A stretch of DNA of 64,000 nucleotides from Glandiceps talaboti (Eukaryota; Hemichordata; Enteropneusta; Spengelidae). The notes below the pieces were generated by a model. That model was not told the DNA's origin. It saw only the letters and a program-made list of their open reading frames with translations, and made no database searches. Position numbers and translations under genes: made by a program. Of the stretch, positions 1-11,577 are shown piece after piece. How positions within the stretch are numbered: position 1 is the stretch's first letter; each line of letters starts with the position of its first letter. Location of the stretch: positions 5,602,322 to 5,666,321 of the forward strand of contig NC_135570.1 of assembly GCF_964340395.1 (NCBI RefSeq). The letters are read 5' to 3'.

Positions 1-69
1 AACACTGAAATTTATAGTCAATAAAAAAATGTTCTAATAAAGAATTATTTGCAATTCTTTTTTTCAACT

Positions 70-240
70 CCAATCCTATTCCTATTCTTACTCCAACTCC
101 TACTCCAACTCCAACTCCTACTCCTACTCCTACTCCAACTCCTACTCCAACTCCTACTCCAACTCCTACTCCTACTCCAACTCCTACTCCTACTCCTACT
201 CCTACTCCTACTCCTACTCAGGACTCAGGACTCAGGACTC
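70..240. repeat. hexanucleotide microsatellite (CTCCTA/CTCCAA)n
   Basis: A pyrimidine-rich array of 6-bp units alternating CTCCTA and CTCCAA. It ends in a short GGACTCA array. The 80-aa Leu/Gln-rich open frame across it is a product of the repeat and not a gene. Confidence 0.9.
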
Positions 241-254
241 AGACTTGCCAGTCT

Positions 255-346
255 AGGAATTGAACTCAGGACTTGCCAGTCTAGGAATTGAACTCAGGAC
301 TCTGTCTTGCCAGTCCACAATCTTACCCACTACTCTGTCGGGTCCC
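255..346 (-). repeat. tRNA-like SINE head, with a 28-bp tandem duplication of its B-box side
   Basis: Read on the minus strand from about 346, the sequence resembles a tRNA 5' half: an A-box-like GACAGAGTAGTGGGTAAG, then a B-box-like GAGTTCAATTCC. The B-box side, with TTGCCAGTCTAGGAATTGAACTC on the plus strand in shortened form, is present twice (about 241-298). There is no proper acceptor stem and no clear anticodon arm, so this is a tRNA-derived element and not a tRNA gene. Confidence 0.5.
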
Positions 347-420
347 CCCCATTTTACACATGTGTGTTTATCACTTTTATCTTTTACAATCACCAAGTGA
401 ATGAAAAAAAATGTCTATAC

Positions 421-498
421 CATAACAGGAATTGAACCTGAAACTTTACAGGCTAAGGGTTTGAAGTCAAGAACCTTAACCACTGTGCCACATGGGTC
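421..498 (-). repeat. tRNA-derived SINE head or tRNA pseudogene
   Basis: On the minus strand, TGGCACAGTGGTTAAGG (A box, plus 475-491) and GGTTCAATTCC (B box, plus 428-438) are spaced as in a tRNA with an enlarged variable region. The overall form is Leu/Ser-like. The acceptor stem ends do not pair well, so a functional tRNA is unlikely. Its nearness to the tRNA-like unit at 255-346, in the same orientation, fits a SINE family. Confidence 0.5.
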
Positions 499-499
499 G

Positions 500-2229
500 T
501 GTGATGATATACATTACTTTAAACCCTACATATTTAAAGGATATTAATTATATAGAAAATATATATGTGTGCATTAGCACTTTACTCGAATTTTGCCAAC
601 AATCTGCCGAACACTGCATTGGTAGCTATTGCAAGTAAGACTTTCTGTAGTGTAGTATCTGCTTTAGTCACACTGAAATAAAACACAATTTTTTCTTATG
701 GAAAAAATGAAAATATTTTTTTATTGCTTGGCAATGCAAAGTAATTTGAAAAAATAGAGAGTACATAACTACTTGTCAAAATTAGCATGTGAAAAAGTCT
801 TTGTTACTGATGATAAAAATAAAATGGGAGAGTTGAGAGCAAATAAATATTACCCCCTCTGATAGAAAAATGATTGGACATTGCAAGTGAAATATTTTCA
901 TACCCTATTACATAGATATCAAATATTGTATTTCAATTTGTTTTCAATTCTAGTGTATGTCTCGCACAAAATATTCTATTTTCTCAATATTGCAGAGAAG
1001 GCTATTAAGGAGCTGTGATGGACATTTTGTATCCATGGTTACAGACATTTTGTATCCATGGTTACAGAGACCCATAAGCATGTAGTTCATCACAGACAGG
1101 TATTTTCAAAATTTATTATATACATTCAAAAATAAAAAAAGAACATTTACAAAGAAAGAAAATATACATATTACTAACTTAATTTTTAGTCACAATATTA
1201 AAGAAAATAAATGTGAAAAGTGTTTTCTTTTATATGGAAGGCAGTGTTTAGAATAAAGCACTTTGGTGGCAGTGTGGTGCGAGGCAAGTTCATCTGAAGC
1301 TAATGTATATGTATATGTATTGTAGCTGTTTTTATAAAATATGTACACGAAGAAATTCAATATGAGTGAATTTACAGTACTTTTCAAACTGTCAACTAAT
1401 GATTTAACTTATCAACGGAATAATGCAACAAAGGGAATGTAATGATTTAGGACACAGAGAACTTGTTTTATACAAGTAGGAAGACTTTGAGATATTATAT
1501 GGTGGTGTGTTTGTGTCGTTTTGTTTGGAAAACACTGTTGCAATCTTACAACATACTATCAGTACCAGGAAACTACAAACTAAATGATATCTAATTTTTC
1601 TACACTATGATAAATAATATGTTATTGGTGAGTTTTTTGGTGAATAAAGAAGTGGACAGTAATGACAGTATAATGATAGAAATGATATTTTAGGCCAAAA
1701 AAAAAAAGAATTGTTTCTGGTCAGGACATTTTGTGTAAAGTGGTGCAATGACAATATTTTTTTTATAATTCTCAACAAACCTGTCACTCAATCTACTATT
1801 TATGACAGGTACTGTTCTTTTTATTTAGTACTTTAGAGAAGGGTGTATGTCAGGGCAGATGTCATTTGCTTGTTTATGATGCTCTGCAGTTGTCTTCACT
1901 GAAGTAGGGAGGGTTATTTTAGTGTTTCCCCGAATCTGCAGACTACATGGGCTGGACATATACAAAGAAAAAAGACAGACGGGAGGGTATTTAAGTGATA
2001 CACTCACTGACCAGAAACAATTTTTTTTAGCCTTAATAAGGAAATGTAAAATGAATACTCATCTATGAAATATGGTAAATAGTACCGGTATAAAAACTGC
2101 CAAAATATTAAGGTGTAATTTGGGAAACTGAATTCATATTAATGCTATGTTATATCAACTTTCATTTATGTATTTATATAAAAAAGTTCTTTAGCTTTTT
2201 TAATCTGCAACATATAACACAGTACTACT
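500..2229. other. intergenic, no gene seen
   Basis: AT-rich unique sequence. It holds a 23-bp tandem duplication around 1021-1067 (GACATTTTGTATCCATGGTT units) and short chance open frames with no recognisable protein. Confidence 0.6.
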
Positions 2230-2550
2230 CTGGTAATCAAGGCTTCAGTTTACTAAAGATAGACACAAACTAAACTATTGTCGCAACATGTTGATACAAC
2301 AGTGATACAAGCTATTGAATGGATGTTGGTTTAATTATAATCTCAGGCATGGTAGAGTTTTATTGACAAGAGTTTGCTGAACTTGCAGTGTAGTGTTTTA
2401 GTACTTCCAATGTTTATACTATCTTGATCACAGAGTGATTAGAATTGTACAACAGGGGAACCACTATCACCCATATGTGTAATCTACCACATTGAAGAAC
2501 GATAGATTTAGTTTGCGTCTATCTTAGTAAACTGAAGGCTGAATTACCAG
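2230..2550. mobile_element. MITE-like element with ~48-bp terminal inverted repeats
   Basis: The left arm (2230-2276) begins CTGGTAATCAAGGCTTCAG and continues TTTACTAAAGATAGAC. The right arm (about 2503-2550) is its imperfect reverse complement, ending CTGAAGGCTGAATTACCAG. The ~225-bp interior has no coding potential. No convincing target duplication was found. Confidence 0.6.
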
Positions 2551-4460
2551 TGTTGTAACATCATTGAGAGACATACTTATGATTGATGTTTAGTTTGATC
2601 TGGTATCTTGTACTTAAACACAGAACTGCCCTATATAAATAGGATTATGGCTAATCTATGCAAATGCGGGAAATTCAAACTGCTGTACAGAGCACTAGCT
2701 TCTGGGTCTTGTTTTCATCATTTTTTCTGTGCTCCGAGAAACACACAGGTCATGTATCATGTACAAATTGTTTGTGAATGTTGTAGGATGGTAACTTGAT
2801 ACACAAATTAGTTGAAAATCAGTCTGTTTGTGTCATAGAATGAAAAAAACTTTCCAAATGAGACAAATTCCCCTGCAAACAGCTGCTTAGATTGTGTGTC
2901 ATGCAGGATTATTCAAATATGCGGCATTTGCATGTGAAAAACCCAGATATAGGGAATGTTTATATTTTGGTGATTACTTGCCAGTGAGTCATCACAAGTT
3001 CTCCACCTCCAAACATACAGTCAGTCATACGCAAAATAGGGTCCCAGGCGCCGTCAGTTGTATGTTTAATAAACTGAATTTGTCCTACCTGTGGATGATG
3101 GACTGGGATGATGGACCACATGACACATGAGTATAATTACGATGTATTTGGGAAGTAGTTCTTGCTGTGTTCACTAATGAAATTATGGCACAAAACACTA
3201 CATACAAAAGTACAAATGCAACAAATAGTCACACTAATTTTATCACATCATAAAGTTCTCTTATACATATTAATATATGGGTGTATTCAAGATACCCAAC
3301 GTATGCAAAAGGCCAGCCAAATGACTTTTTGGTTGTATCTGAAACTGGTTGTCCCACGAAATACTAAAATGGTGGTGCATTAGAATCAAATTTTTTTCTT
3401 GTAATGCTAGAGATTTGGGCATTTTTGTTGACAAGGATGAGTCAGCTAATTGGAACATAACATTGCATTTTTGTCAGGACACGAGGAAGCCTCAAAAAGC
3501 TGTCTATTTACAACTAGATGAACTATTGTTTCCTTTGACCTATGACCTAGCTTCAAATTTTTGGTCGACTCACACGATGTCAAATAATAAATTTTACCAG
3601 TATACATTTCTGCTTATATGGTTTTGTGGTGGTTGAAAGTAGACAATAATGTAGGTGAAGTTTCTCAATTAAATGGGTTGAAAAAATGACACGGGTACTT
3701 CACTAAAAGTTGCATTCACTGATGAAATGAAATGATTTTATGCAGACATACCAGCCATATTGATTTCGTATGGCGAATCATATCCTGAGTATGTACTTCA
3801 CTGTTGCTTACATTTTTTTTAAAACATGGGAACATTAGTTGTTTCATAGGAAATGCTACCTAATGGACTGCTAATTGGATGTATCTTGCACACACCCTTT
3901 ATATTGCAAATCTAACTGTACTGACATGGAGCCTGAAGGAATGATATTACCAACGTTCAATTCTGCCTTTCCTATGGACTTACTAGTATGTACACACACA
4001 CACACACTGAGATTCATTATTACATTAGCATTCATGTGAATGAAACACTCACACACTCACTTGCGTACAGATATGTAATGTTTGCAGTATTCCACTGCAA
4101 TGCAAATACATGTAGTAGGAGTGAACACTATGGCAAGTTAATCACAGCGGCAATAATCGAGTACAAAAATGGCTGTTTTGTACTCACTTATTGCACACAT
4201 ATACAGCTGTACTTAAATCTGTGTTTCTCATCACCTATATTTCTTCAATGATGCCCTCTATGGCAAGATTAGGAAATGTTGCGTTACTGATTGTATCATG
4301 ATGGCGACCACATGAGTGAACTGAGTTATAATTTATTGCTGTAATTGGGGAAATTTAATAAAACAAAAGGCTCAAAGTTTCCTTCTGACTTTAAATTACC
4401 ATTTCTGAGTCATATGTTAAAGTGCAACTGTGAAATTAAAATATTACCATTATGTATAGT
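2551..4460. other. intergenic, no gene seen
   Basis: AT-rich sequence with several 60-95-codon open frames on both strands that overlap each other and match no family I recognise. A short (CA)n run lies at 3992-4006. Confidence 0.5.
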
Positions 4461-4469
4461 AATATATCT

Positions 4470-4573
4470 GACTGACTGACTGACTGACTGACTGACTGAT
4501 TGATACACAAACTGACTGGCCAACTACTGATTGACTGATTGACTGACTGACTGACTGACTAACTGACTGACAG
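4470..4573. repeat. (GACT)n tetranucleotide microsatellite
   Basis: Two runs of TGAC repeats separated by a degenerate stretch around 4500-4530. Confidence 0.95.
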
Positions 4574-5075
4574 ACCCATTATTTTTAAGGTATTACGATG
4601 AGAAACACAATTATTTACAGGCACCCTAAGTAAGTACAAATTATCTACTTTGGATCTGGCTTTAAACCATCTTTTAAATGTTCATAGCTTTATGGTTTTT
4701 GTTTATGTCATTATGTACTTTTCATCTTTCTGGAGAAAAATTGCCATCATTCTCTCTTAAATTGGAAGGGGGAATACTCCAATACATTAGTATATTGAGG
4801 TTATGTTAGTGTCGTAAAAAAAACCCTCACAGAATTTCACTTTTGTATGCATGCTTATCAAAATCATGCAGTCTGAAGTTTTTAGAAATTTAATTAATAG
4901 TCCTGTAATTTTATTAACTGGCAGTTTGTAGCATCATTGTTTTGTTTTGTAATATAGTAAATTTAGATTTAGTTAAGTTTCATACAATGTCCTGGGATTG
5001 TATGAAACATACATTACAGGCAGTGTGTTGCATTGTTGCTGTGTGTTATAATGTACTATACTGGTAAGGGACAGT

Positions 5076-5385
5076 CTTGGAATGTCACCTAGGCTCAGGA
5101 CATGAAATTCTTTGTTATGGGAAGGGGTTTGGTTCGTTTCAATCGCTGAACTTCATTTTTGCACAATCTGTGTTAACATTTCACTGTGGTTTCCATTTAG
5201 TATTAAATCAATAACTTGGACAAAGATCAATAAATATGGACAAAAATGACACAATAGAACATCCATCACAAATCCCAACATTGCACTTGTGGAGTTTGGT
5301 TAAGGGGGAGAGGGGTCTTGACCTAAATGAAACAATTTCACTTGCTGAGCTTATGTGACATTTTAAGAGTCCCTAAATCATTCAT
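5076..5385. mobile_element. MITE family 2, diverged copy
   Basis: The left end (AATGTCACCTAGGCTCA) and right end (TGCTGAGCTTATGTGACATT) are inverted relative to each other. The interior has the shared motif CGCTGAACTTCATTTTTGCA. The same ends and interior recur at 7478-7795, 20380-20525, 22590-22770 and 26003-26437. The copy ends just past the MAD2L1 stop codon in the downstream direction, so it probably forms part of that 3' UTR. Confidence 0.55.
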
Positions 5386-5401
5386 TTGAGTTTGTCACTG
5401 A

Positions 5402-7458
5402 TCACTGATCACTTTTGTAGGTTACCATGGCATCCACTTTGTGTATTGTTGTGGTAAATGATCTCAGTTTAACTTCTTGGGCCTGTGGTATGAGTTGGGC
5501 ACCGGATTCTGTCCACTTTTCAGGTACATCGGCATCTTTGTCTGTGTAGATCAGCAAATCAAACACAACTACAAGAAAAACAATCAAATTTGAATCACAA
5601 TGATGAAATGATACAAGGGATTGATTTATAATCACAACCAAGTGACATGTCAGTTGCTCTTCAGGAAACATCAGTGTTTGTTATCTATAGCAACACAACA
5701 TCATCGGTCAAAGGTCCGAATACGTAATCTTTGAGTGGAAGTTTTGTTTCCTTGCTCTGCAATCAGACTTTGTGTAACAATGTTAATTCCGAACTCTGAG
5801 CATAAATAAATTACTGCATACAATTCAATGACATACTATACTTGTCAATTTGTCATATGACAGCAGGAGGGCATTGGCTACTACTGATATATCCATCCTC
5901 TCATATCATAGTATACAATGCCCTCCTGTGGTCACGGAATAATGATCACAGTATAACTTACTCGCTCCTTCCAAAAGTGGTAAAAATGTAACAGATGCTG
6001 TGATTTGTCTGATAACTGCCTTGACTCCTTTGTTGATTTCTTCCTCCACTACTTTTCGAGGTTTGCTGGAATGAGATGAATATATCGTATGAAGAATATG
6101 TAAATTCTATTTGTGAATGTGCTACTCATGTAACACATGAAATAACACATTGTTTTCAGACAGGCTGCAGTGATTGGCTTAGATTGTATCACACGGAATG
6201 GAGCAGTGACTCAAAGTGACCTCAATTTGCATGTTTGGAAAAACAATGTCATTCCTTCAGCCTTCTGAACAGAAGATGCAAGTTCAACTGTCTTTCAAAT
6301 TTGTCTTCTGAATGTGTAGCACTTGATATATCATTACAGAATTAACAAAACACATGTTGGGCAATGATAGTAATGATCATATTACATATAAACTTTGTGT
6401 TCTAAGCTTGGATCTGCTTCCACTTTCTTACACTACAGAAGGGAATTGATTGATGTCAAGTTTATTGTAAATAGTTTGAATTGTAAATATGATGTCAACG
6501 TAGATAATTATATTTCTTTTAGGTATAATGACATCCTAACAACGAAAGTACCTTATTTTAAAACTGATATTCTACTTTAAACAGAATTCATTCTATTTTG
6601 AACTCTTTGTCATTTGATATTTCACTTGTCATTATAAACAAGCATTTGAAGAATTTAAATACTCAGATTGCAAATCATTACCATGAGCTACTCATGAACA
6701 AGTTTGATCATGAAAATCCCTGTACATGCAGGTGTCAGTCCGTCATTGTACAAAATGTTGTTGAATGTAATTTTATCTTTGTTTCCATTTATTGTGCACT
6801 ATAACTGTAGTCTTTTTTTTCTATGTATATTTGATTTGGGTCCACATTTATAGGTGTTCATCACCTGTGTGGACTGCCTGACTTTTGTCAAAGTTAAATA
6901 AATAACAAAATGAAATAAAAAACATGTTCACCTACACGATTACATTCCCATACACGTATGCATTCTAACGTACAGCTATTAAACAGTTAGACTCTCTCAC
7001 AGTCCTGGAAGCTTCGCATAAATAGCTAAAACTTGGGTTGTTTTGTATATATCTACTGCATAATTGTACTCATATACTAGTATCCCTGTATCCCTAGCCC
7101 TGTACTGTGCGCCCTCATCGATCACATAGAGCTAACAGTGGTAGGAGCTTCACCTAACACATCAACAAAATGTTCGCTCTATGTGATCGATGAGGGCGCA
7201 CAGTACAGGGCTAGGGATACTAGTATGAGTACAATTATGCAGTAGATATATACAAAACAACCCAAGTTTTAGCTATTTATGCAAAGCTTCGAGGACTGTG
7301 AGAGAGTCTATTAAACAGTATGCTACATAATACTTACCTATCCTCTGTCACTGATTTATCACATTCAATATCAAACTGCCATCTTTCTAATACTTCATTG
7401 GTGTCTAAGTCAGTCACAACTAACACTAACTTCTGAATGGTCTTCTTTAATAACCACT
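5402..7458 (-). CDS. MAD2L1: MAD2L1 homologue, spindle checkpoint HORMA protein (three C-terminal coding exons; 5' coding part not found)
   Basis: MAD2 binds CDC20 at unattached kinetochores and inhibits the anaphase-promoting complex. Three minus-strand exons join in phase: 7338-7458, 5962-6065 and 5402-5568, with donors GTAAGT and acceptors ending AG. The frame reads WLLKKTIQKLVLVV, LERWQFDIECDKS, IRQITASVTFLPLLEGA, FDLLIYTDKDADVPEKW and LRSFTTTIHKVDAMVTYK, then stop. These are family-diagnostic, including the C-terminal seat-belt segment that remodels between open and closed forms. Exon junctions match vertebrate MAD2L1 exons 3-5. About 130 of the usual ~205 residues are covered. The two exons for the N-terminal part (the segment with the MAD2-type GINSILYQRGIYP motif) were not found between 7459 and the likely promoter at 9.6 kb. 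Either they are diverged, absent from this assembly, or placed elsewhere. Confidence 0.93.
6988..7310. mobile_element. fold-back MITE, ~140-bp inverted arms, 9-bp target duplication
   Basis: Left arm 6988-7132 and right arm 7176-7310 are nearly perfect reverse complements around a 43-bp loop. The termini are TAGACTCTCTCACAG and CTGTGAGAGAGTCTA. The element is flanked by a direct repeat TTAAACAGT at 6979-6987 and 7311-7319, which is a clean 9-bp target-site duplication. Long arms with 8-10-bp duplications suggest mobilisation by a Mutator-like or Merlin-like transposase (inference). It lies in the MAD2L1 intron, 26 bp downstream of the donor of the exon at 7338-7458. Confidence 0.92.
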
Positions 7459-7477
7459 CTGCAAACAAAATTACAAC

Positions 7478-7795
7478 AAATTTGATTAGAGTTAGGGACT
7501 TCTACAATGTCACACAAGATCAATAAACAATGTTTGTTTGTTGGGGGGGGGTCTTCAATGGAGTGCTGAACTTCATTTTCTCACTTCTACTATTTTATTG
7601 TGTTTACTATATCTTACTTTGTATCAATCATAGTGGTGTGACCGCTACAATTTCTAATATCATGGTTTACATCATATACTAGTATATATATACATATTAA
7701 CACAGCAATGTCACACTTATGAATGTTCATTTTGGGGAAGGATTTTTTGGCTGAAACAAAGTTCTGTTATTGTGTGATCATTCCTTATAATTTCT
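7478..7795. mobile_element. MITE family 2 copy
   Basis: It starts near CAATGTCACACAAGATCAATAA and ends near TTGTGTGATCATTCC, the inverted counterpart. The interior shares TCATGGTTTACATCATATAC and ATGTCACACTTATGAATG with the copy at 26003-26437. A 9-G run interrupts it at about 7543. Confidence 0.75.
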
Positions 7796-8169
7796 ATGCT
7801 AACACAGGCTGCTGAAATGTGGCTGGCATTTTTGAGTCATACATTTATTTTCTTTTGACATTATATTGAACTAATTTACAAACAAGAACGGGATACATGG
7901 CAATGCATTTTATTAAGAGTTTTTTCAGTGTTATTTAGACCGATTTGATTTCTTTTAGCACACATTTAGGAAGAAACTGAACTGGAACAATACAGTATAA
8001 AACTCTCTTTAGATAACATGTGCATCACAATATTTGCAAATACAACTAAAATGACATTCAAATGTAACACTACTAGTATAATGTACTAATACAATATTGA
8101 ACAGAAAACAAAGACTCAGTTGGTCTGCTGATCATTTTACAAGAGTTATTCAAAGTGTAATTCATTTTG

Positions 8170-8280
8170 TTAACATAGGACTGTTGTGGACATCAACTGT
8201 TCCAGTTCCAGTTCTTTCACTTTCAATTTGGAAATGTCACCATTTCTGACAAGCGCATCCCAGTCATATTCATCAAATTC
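8170..8280 (-). pseudogene. possible SAP-like peptide fragment
   Basis: A minus-strand open frame of about 40 codons reads EFDEYDWDALVRNG then DISKLKVKEL before a stop. The 'YDW..LV..G.ISKLKV.EL' pattern resembles the start of a SAP DNA-binding helix pair as found in Ku70 C-termini and in some transposon-linked invertebrate proteins. The second SAP helix is missing and no splice acceptor precedes it. It lies between the MAD2L1 coding exons and the presumed promoter. Best read as a degenerate fragment; chance similarity is possible. Confidence 0.25.
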
Positions 8281-9159
8281 AGATATGTTTTACAGAGATA
8301 TGTTTTAAGCATTCCAAAAAAAATCCACAGTTTGTGCAAACACTACTTTATGAAAATGTTTATTGAGACTATATTGGAGTGTTTGCTCATATTGTTTCAG
8401 TTCACTACCTCATTCCTGCCATATATCTTTAGGGTAACTTTATATTGAGAGTTATGTCAAAGTTTATTTATTTACCTTTATATTTACAAGTAATAGTATA
8501 TTCATGCAAAGTTGAAAAGTATGTGCAAAAAACTTATTTTACTTTTTCTCTGTTACTCAGCTTGTGAGATATTGTCTTCTGTTTCACATGTAGCAGACGT
8601 TGCCAATATGCTAATTTTAGGAAATATTTAGAATGTGTTATTAAAAGTTTATGTTGAAAATTTAGTCATATCTATAGGATGAAAAATAACCTTGCACAGA
8701 AGTTTTTGATACTTGTCAAGTATGTTTTAGTACAGGTGCATCTTTTACATTTTGATGGCAGGCTGAGATGAACCTTTTCCAACTCTTTTTTTTTTAACTT
8801 CCAAGAGCTGCAAATGTAAAATGTTGTCTGTCATATTAGTCTGTCATTTAATACTAGTAAGAATTTACATGAAAAAGTTACATATCATTGTGATAACCAC
8901 AAACCAAAACAGTCATGTCACAAAGAATATTTTCAGTACAGTGTAAAGGTAATTTCACACATTAAATGAACCAAATTTCAGTAGATAGTAGTGTACATGA
9001 AAGACACTGGTATTTTCAGACAAAAAATAATCTGTACCACTCAAATCGCCCATTTCAATTTATCATTACATTAACAGTTTATTAAAAGAATATTAAAATA
9101 TGACTGTTTTTGTTTTTCATTTTACTAACTTGTGAGCAACTGTTGTTTGCAGCTGTTGT

Positions 9160-9360
9160 TGTTGTTGTTGTTGTTGAAAAAGGAAGACCAACATTTTAAA
9201 AGCTTATTTTCCCATGTTTGAAAAGTCATGATCAGATGTCAATTTATTTTCAGGTACCCCCCCCCCCCTACAACCCATAACATTTTTTCAGGTACCCCCC
9301 ACACACTATCCATATATTTTCAAGTCCCCTCTAAAATCCCCCCCCCCCCAAGTTTTTGTG
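9160..9360. repeat. poly-C tracts and a (TTG)n run
   Basis: (GTT)n at 9154-9176, then C-runs at about 9257-9267 and 9340-9350. The poly-C runs sit in a short degenerate repeat of TATTTTCAGGTACCCC. No coding content. Confidence 0.7.
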
Positions 9361-9543
9361 AAAGCAGCCTAACGGCGAACCGATGTCTAAATCCAAGATG
9401 GCATCCGCCATTGTTACACATGTGTTGTACTGCGTACAACGTTGGCTCTATTATCACGTACTGCGTACGTACAGAGTTCTGTCTTCACACACTCACAAGT
9501 AATAATAGTTCGAAGTGAACACGAATGAAACTATGTCGTTTAC

Positions 9544-9660
9544 CTGAATATGGACGTGGAACAGCGCATTACTTGCAGCTTTCAGGATACTCGTCTGTTC
9601 AACGCAAACGCTCGCAAACGCACTGAGGTTCACGCAGCCGCAATGCTTTCTCACGTGATC
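9544..9660 (-). promoter_or_regulatory. probable MAD2L1 5' non-coding exon and CG-rich promoter with E-box
   Basis: On the minus strand, a CG-rich stretch ends in a good donor at 9544 (TATTCAG then GTAAAC). It contains the only cluster of CG dinucleotides for several kb and a palindromic TCACGTGA (9651-9658), a USF/MITF/MYC-type E-box. Orientation and position fit the first exon of MAD2L1. No MAD2 N-terminal sequence is encoded, so it is called 5' UTR. Direct evidence of the link is lacking. Confidence 0.5.
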
Positions 9661-9699
9661 CCTTAGTAATAGTACGGGATACCGGGATAACGAGGTAGA

Positions 9700-10612
9700 A
9701 TAGTCTCGCTGCTCTTGTTATCAAGGGTGGATCTGTTGACAAATGTCAGTTTCTTTGTAATTGCATTGCTAATGCCAACCCATGTCCATGGCCCAAGTAA
9801 ATCAAGGCCGATGGTTCTCGAAGCGCAAATCACAAACAAGTCAATATTTCAGATCGGTAGCTAGTTTGAAAGTGTGTGGTGTGTTGTGATGTGGCGCCCC
9901 CTATCACTCACTCCAGACACTTTCGTTGAATAATTTCTCATCGCAGATATATATTTATCTTAACTTATCACAAATCCCTCCTAAATTTTATGTTTCTGCA
10001 ATAAAAACTTTAAAAATATTATTTACTTGGGCCATGGACACCTGTTGCTGTTGACAATGCAAAGAAACTGGCATTTTTCATCTCTTATGTAAGAAGTCGC
10101 TTTACCCTACACAGGCTACATACAGTCCCAACTAGCTGCCGGTCTGAAATATTGACTCAGTACCTAGGATCAGGCGCCCTCACTGCCACACATCATCTCT
10201 AATCCTGAGGAGTCTTTAAAAATTGTCAAAAAATTATTTATGAGGGGATGAAACACAACATTTCGGGTATCAGATAACACCACAGGCAAGAGAGAAGCAA
10301 AACATTAACGTGTATGGTGTTGAAGTGTTAATAGGGGCATTACAAGCTGGGTAATCATCTTTAGTAGTTTTTAAAGGTTTCTTTTGTTCAACGTTTAATA
10401 CCGAGATTTGCTCTTTGGGAATCCAATAATAAGTATGTTATGCGTACCTCCAATTTCCTGTTTGTAGTAGTACTTCTATTTATCTGCCGACAATAAGCCG
10501 AAGTTGTTTGATTAAAATTTAATGTCTTCTAAAGTGTTATTTGTAAAACAGCATGCGTGCACGCGCGCATGCCTCTCCCCCAAGGCTCTAGCTCACCTCT
10601 GTGTATGTCCGT

Positions 10613-10702
<90 letters not shown>

Positions 10703-11339
10703 CACAAATCGTGTCAATTACCAAAATTTGTCATCTAACATCTAACCACGTAATTGTATTTCATATAGATAATTTTAGGAGAGGAAATTATCAGTCCATC
10801 ACATAATTATCACGATGAGCATTATATACATGACGAGATGTTAATTATACAGGAAATTGAGAATATTGTTCATCCCACTCAAATAGTGTCGTTACTCAGT
10901 AAATACTCAGAGTTTCACCTTACACACATCTATAGCAACATTTGAAGCACAGCACCAACCCAAAGTTAGGACACTCAAGGTATGAACAAACCATTTGAAT
11001 TACCCCAGCATCTCTCACAGGATATAAATAATAATGTAGAAATGAAGGAATTATAGTTTTACGTGAAATGTTTAGATTTTTTTTTGATATATTCAAGTTT
11101 AAGAGGGATGTACAAATCATTTGTTTCTACTGTCTGTACAAATCAGATCTAGATGTTAATTTAACATACAGACATCATCTTTGCAACATGATGTAACTAT
11201 TCAAAGTATATGGTCCCCTCATCAATTCATACCAGTTGACTAAAAATATTCAATATGAAATTATGCCCTGGTTTCAAACAAACAAACAAACAAACAAACA
11301 AACACAAACACACACACACACACAGGTACATCTAGACAA

Positions 11340-11388
<49 letters not shown>

Positions 11389-11570
11389 CATGTACTAGTG
11401 ATTGAATATTTAAACAATTCTCTGCTACCTAACTAGACAAGTGTTTATATGTATTACATGACTCATGTAGCCATTTAAAACATTCATCACCGCATCGTTT
11501 TCTTGAAAAATACATCAGAGGTATATATTATTTTGTCAAAATTTATCATAATTCACATTTGTTTTTGCAG
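9700..11570. other. intergenic, microsatellite-rich, no gene seen
   Basis: Contains an alternating purine-pyrimidine palindromic stretch at 10551-10573 (GCATGC and GCGCGC blocks), then C-run/(TC)n/(AC)n at 10612-10702, (CAAA)n at 11276-11302 and two (CA)n tracts at 11306-11382. Any 5' UTR exon of the downstream fibronectin-III gene should lie here or further upstream. Confidence 0.6.
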
Positions 11571-11577
11571 CAATGCA

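Noticed and set aside
421-498. Functional tRNA gene
   Set aside because: A and B boxes are visible but the acceptor and anticodon stems do not pair properly. A SINE head or pseudogene is more likely.
2894-3130. 78-codon plus-strand frame
   Set aside because: No recognisable motif, and overlapping frames of similar length occur on both strands nearby.
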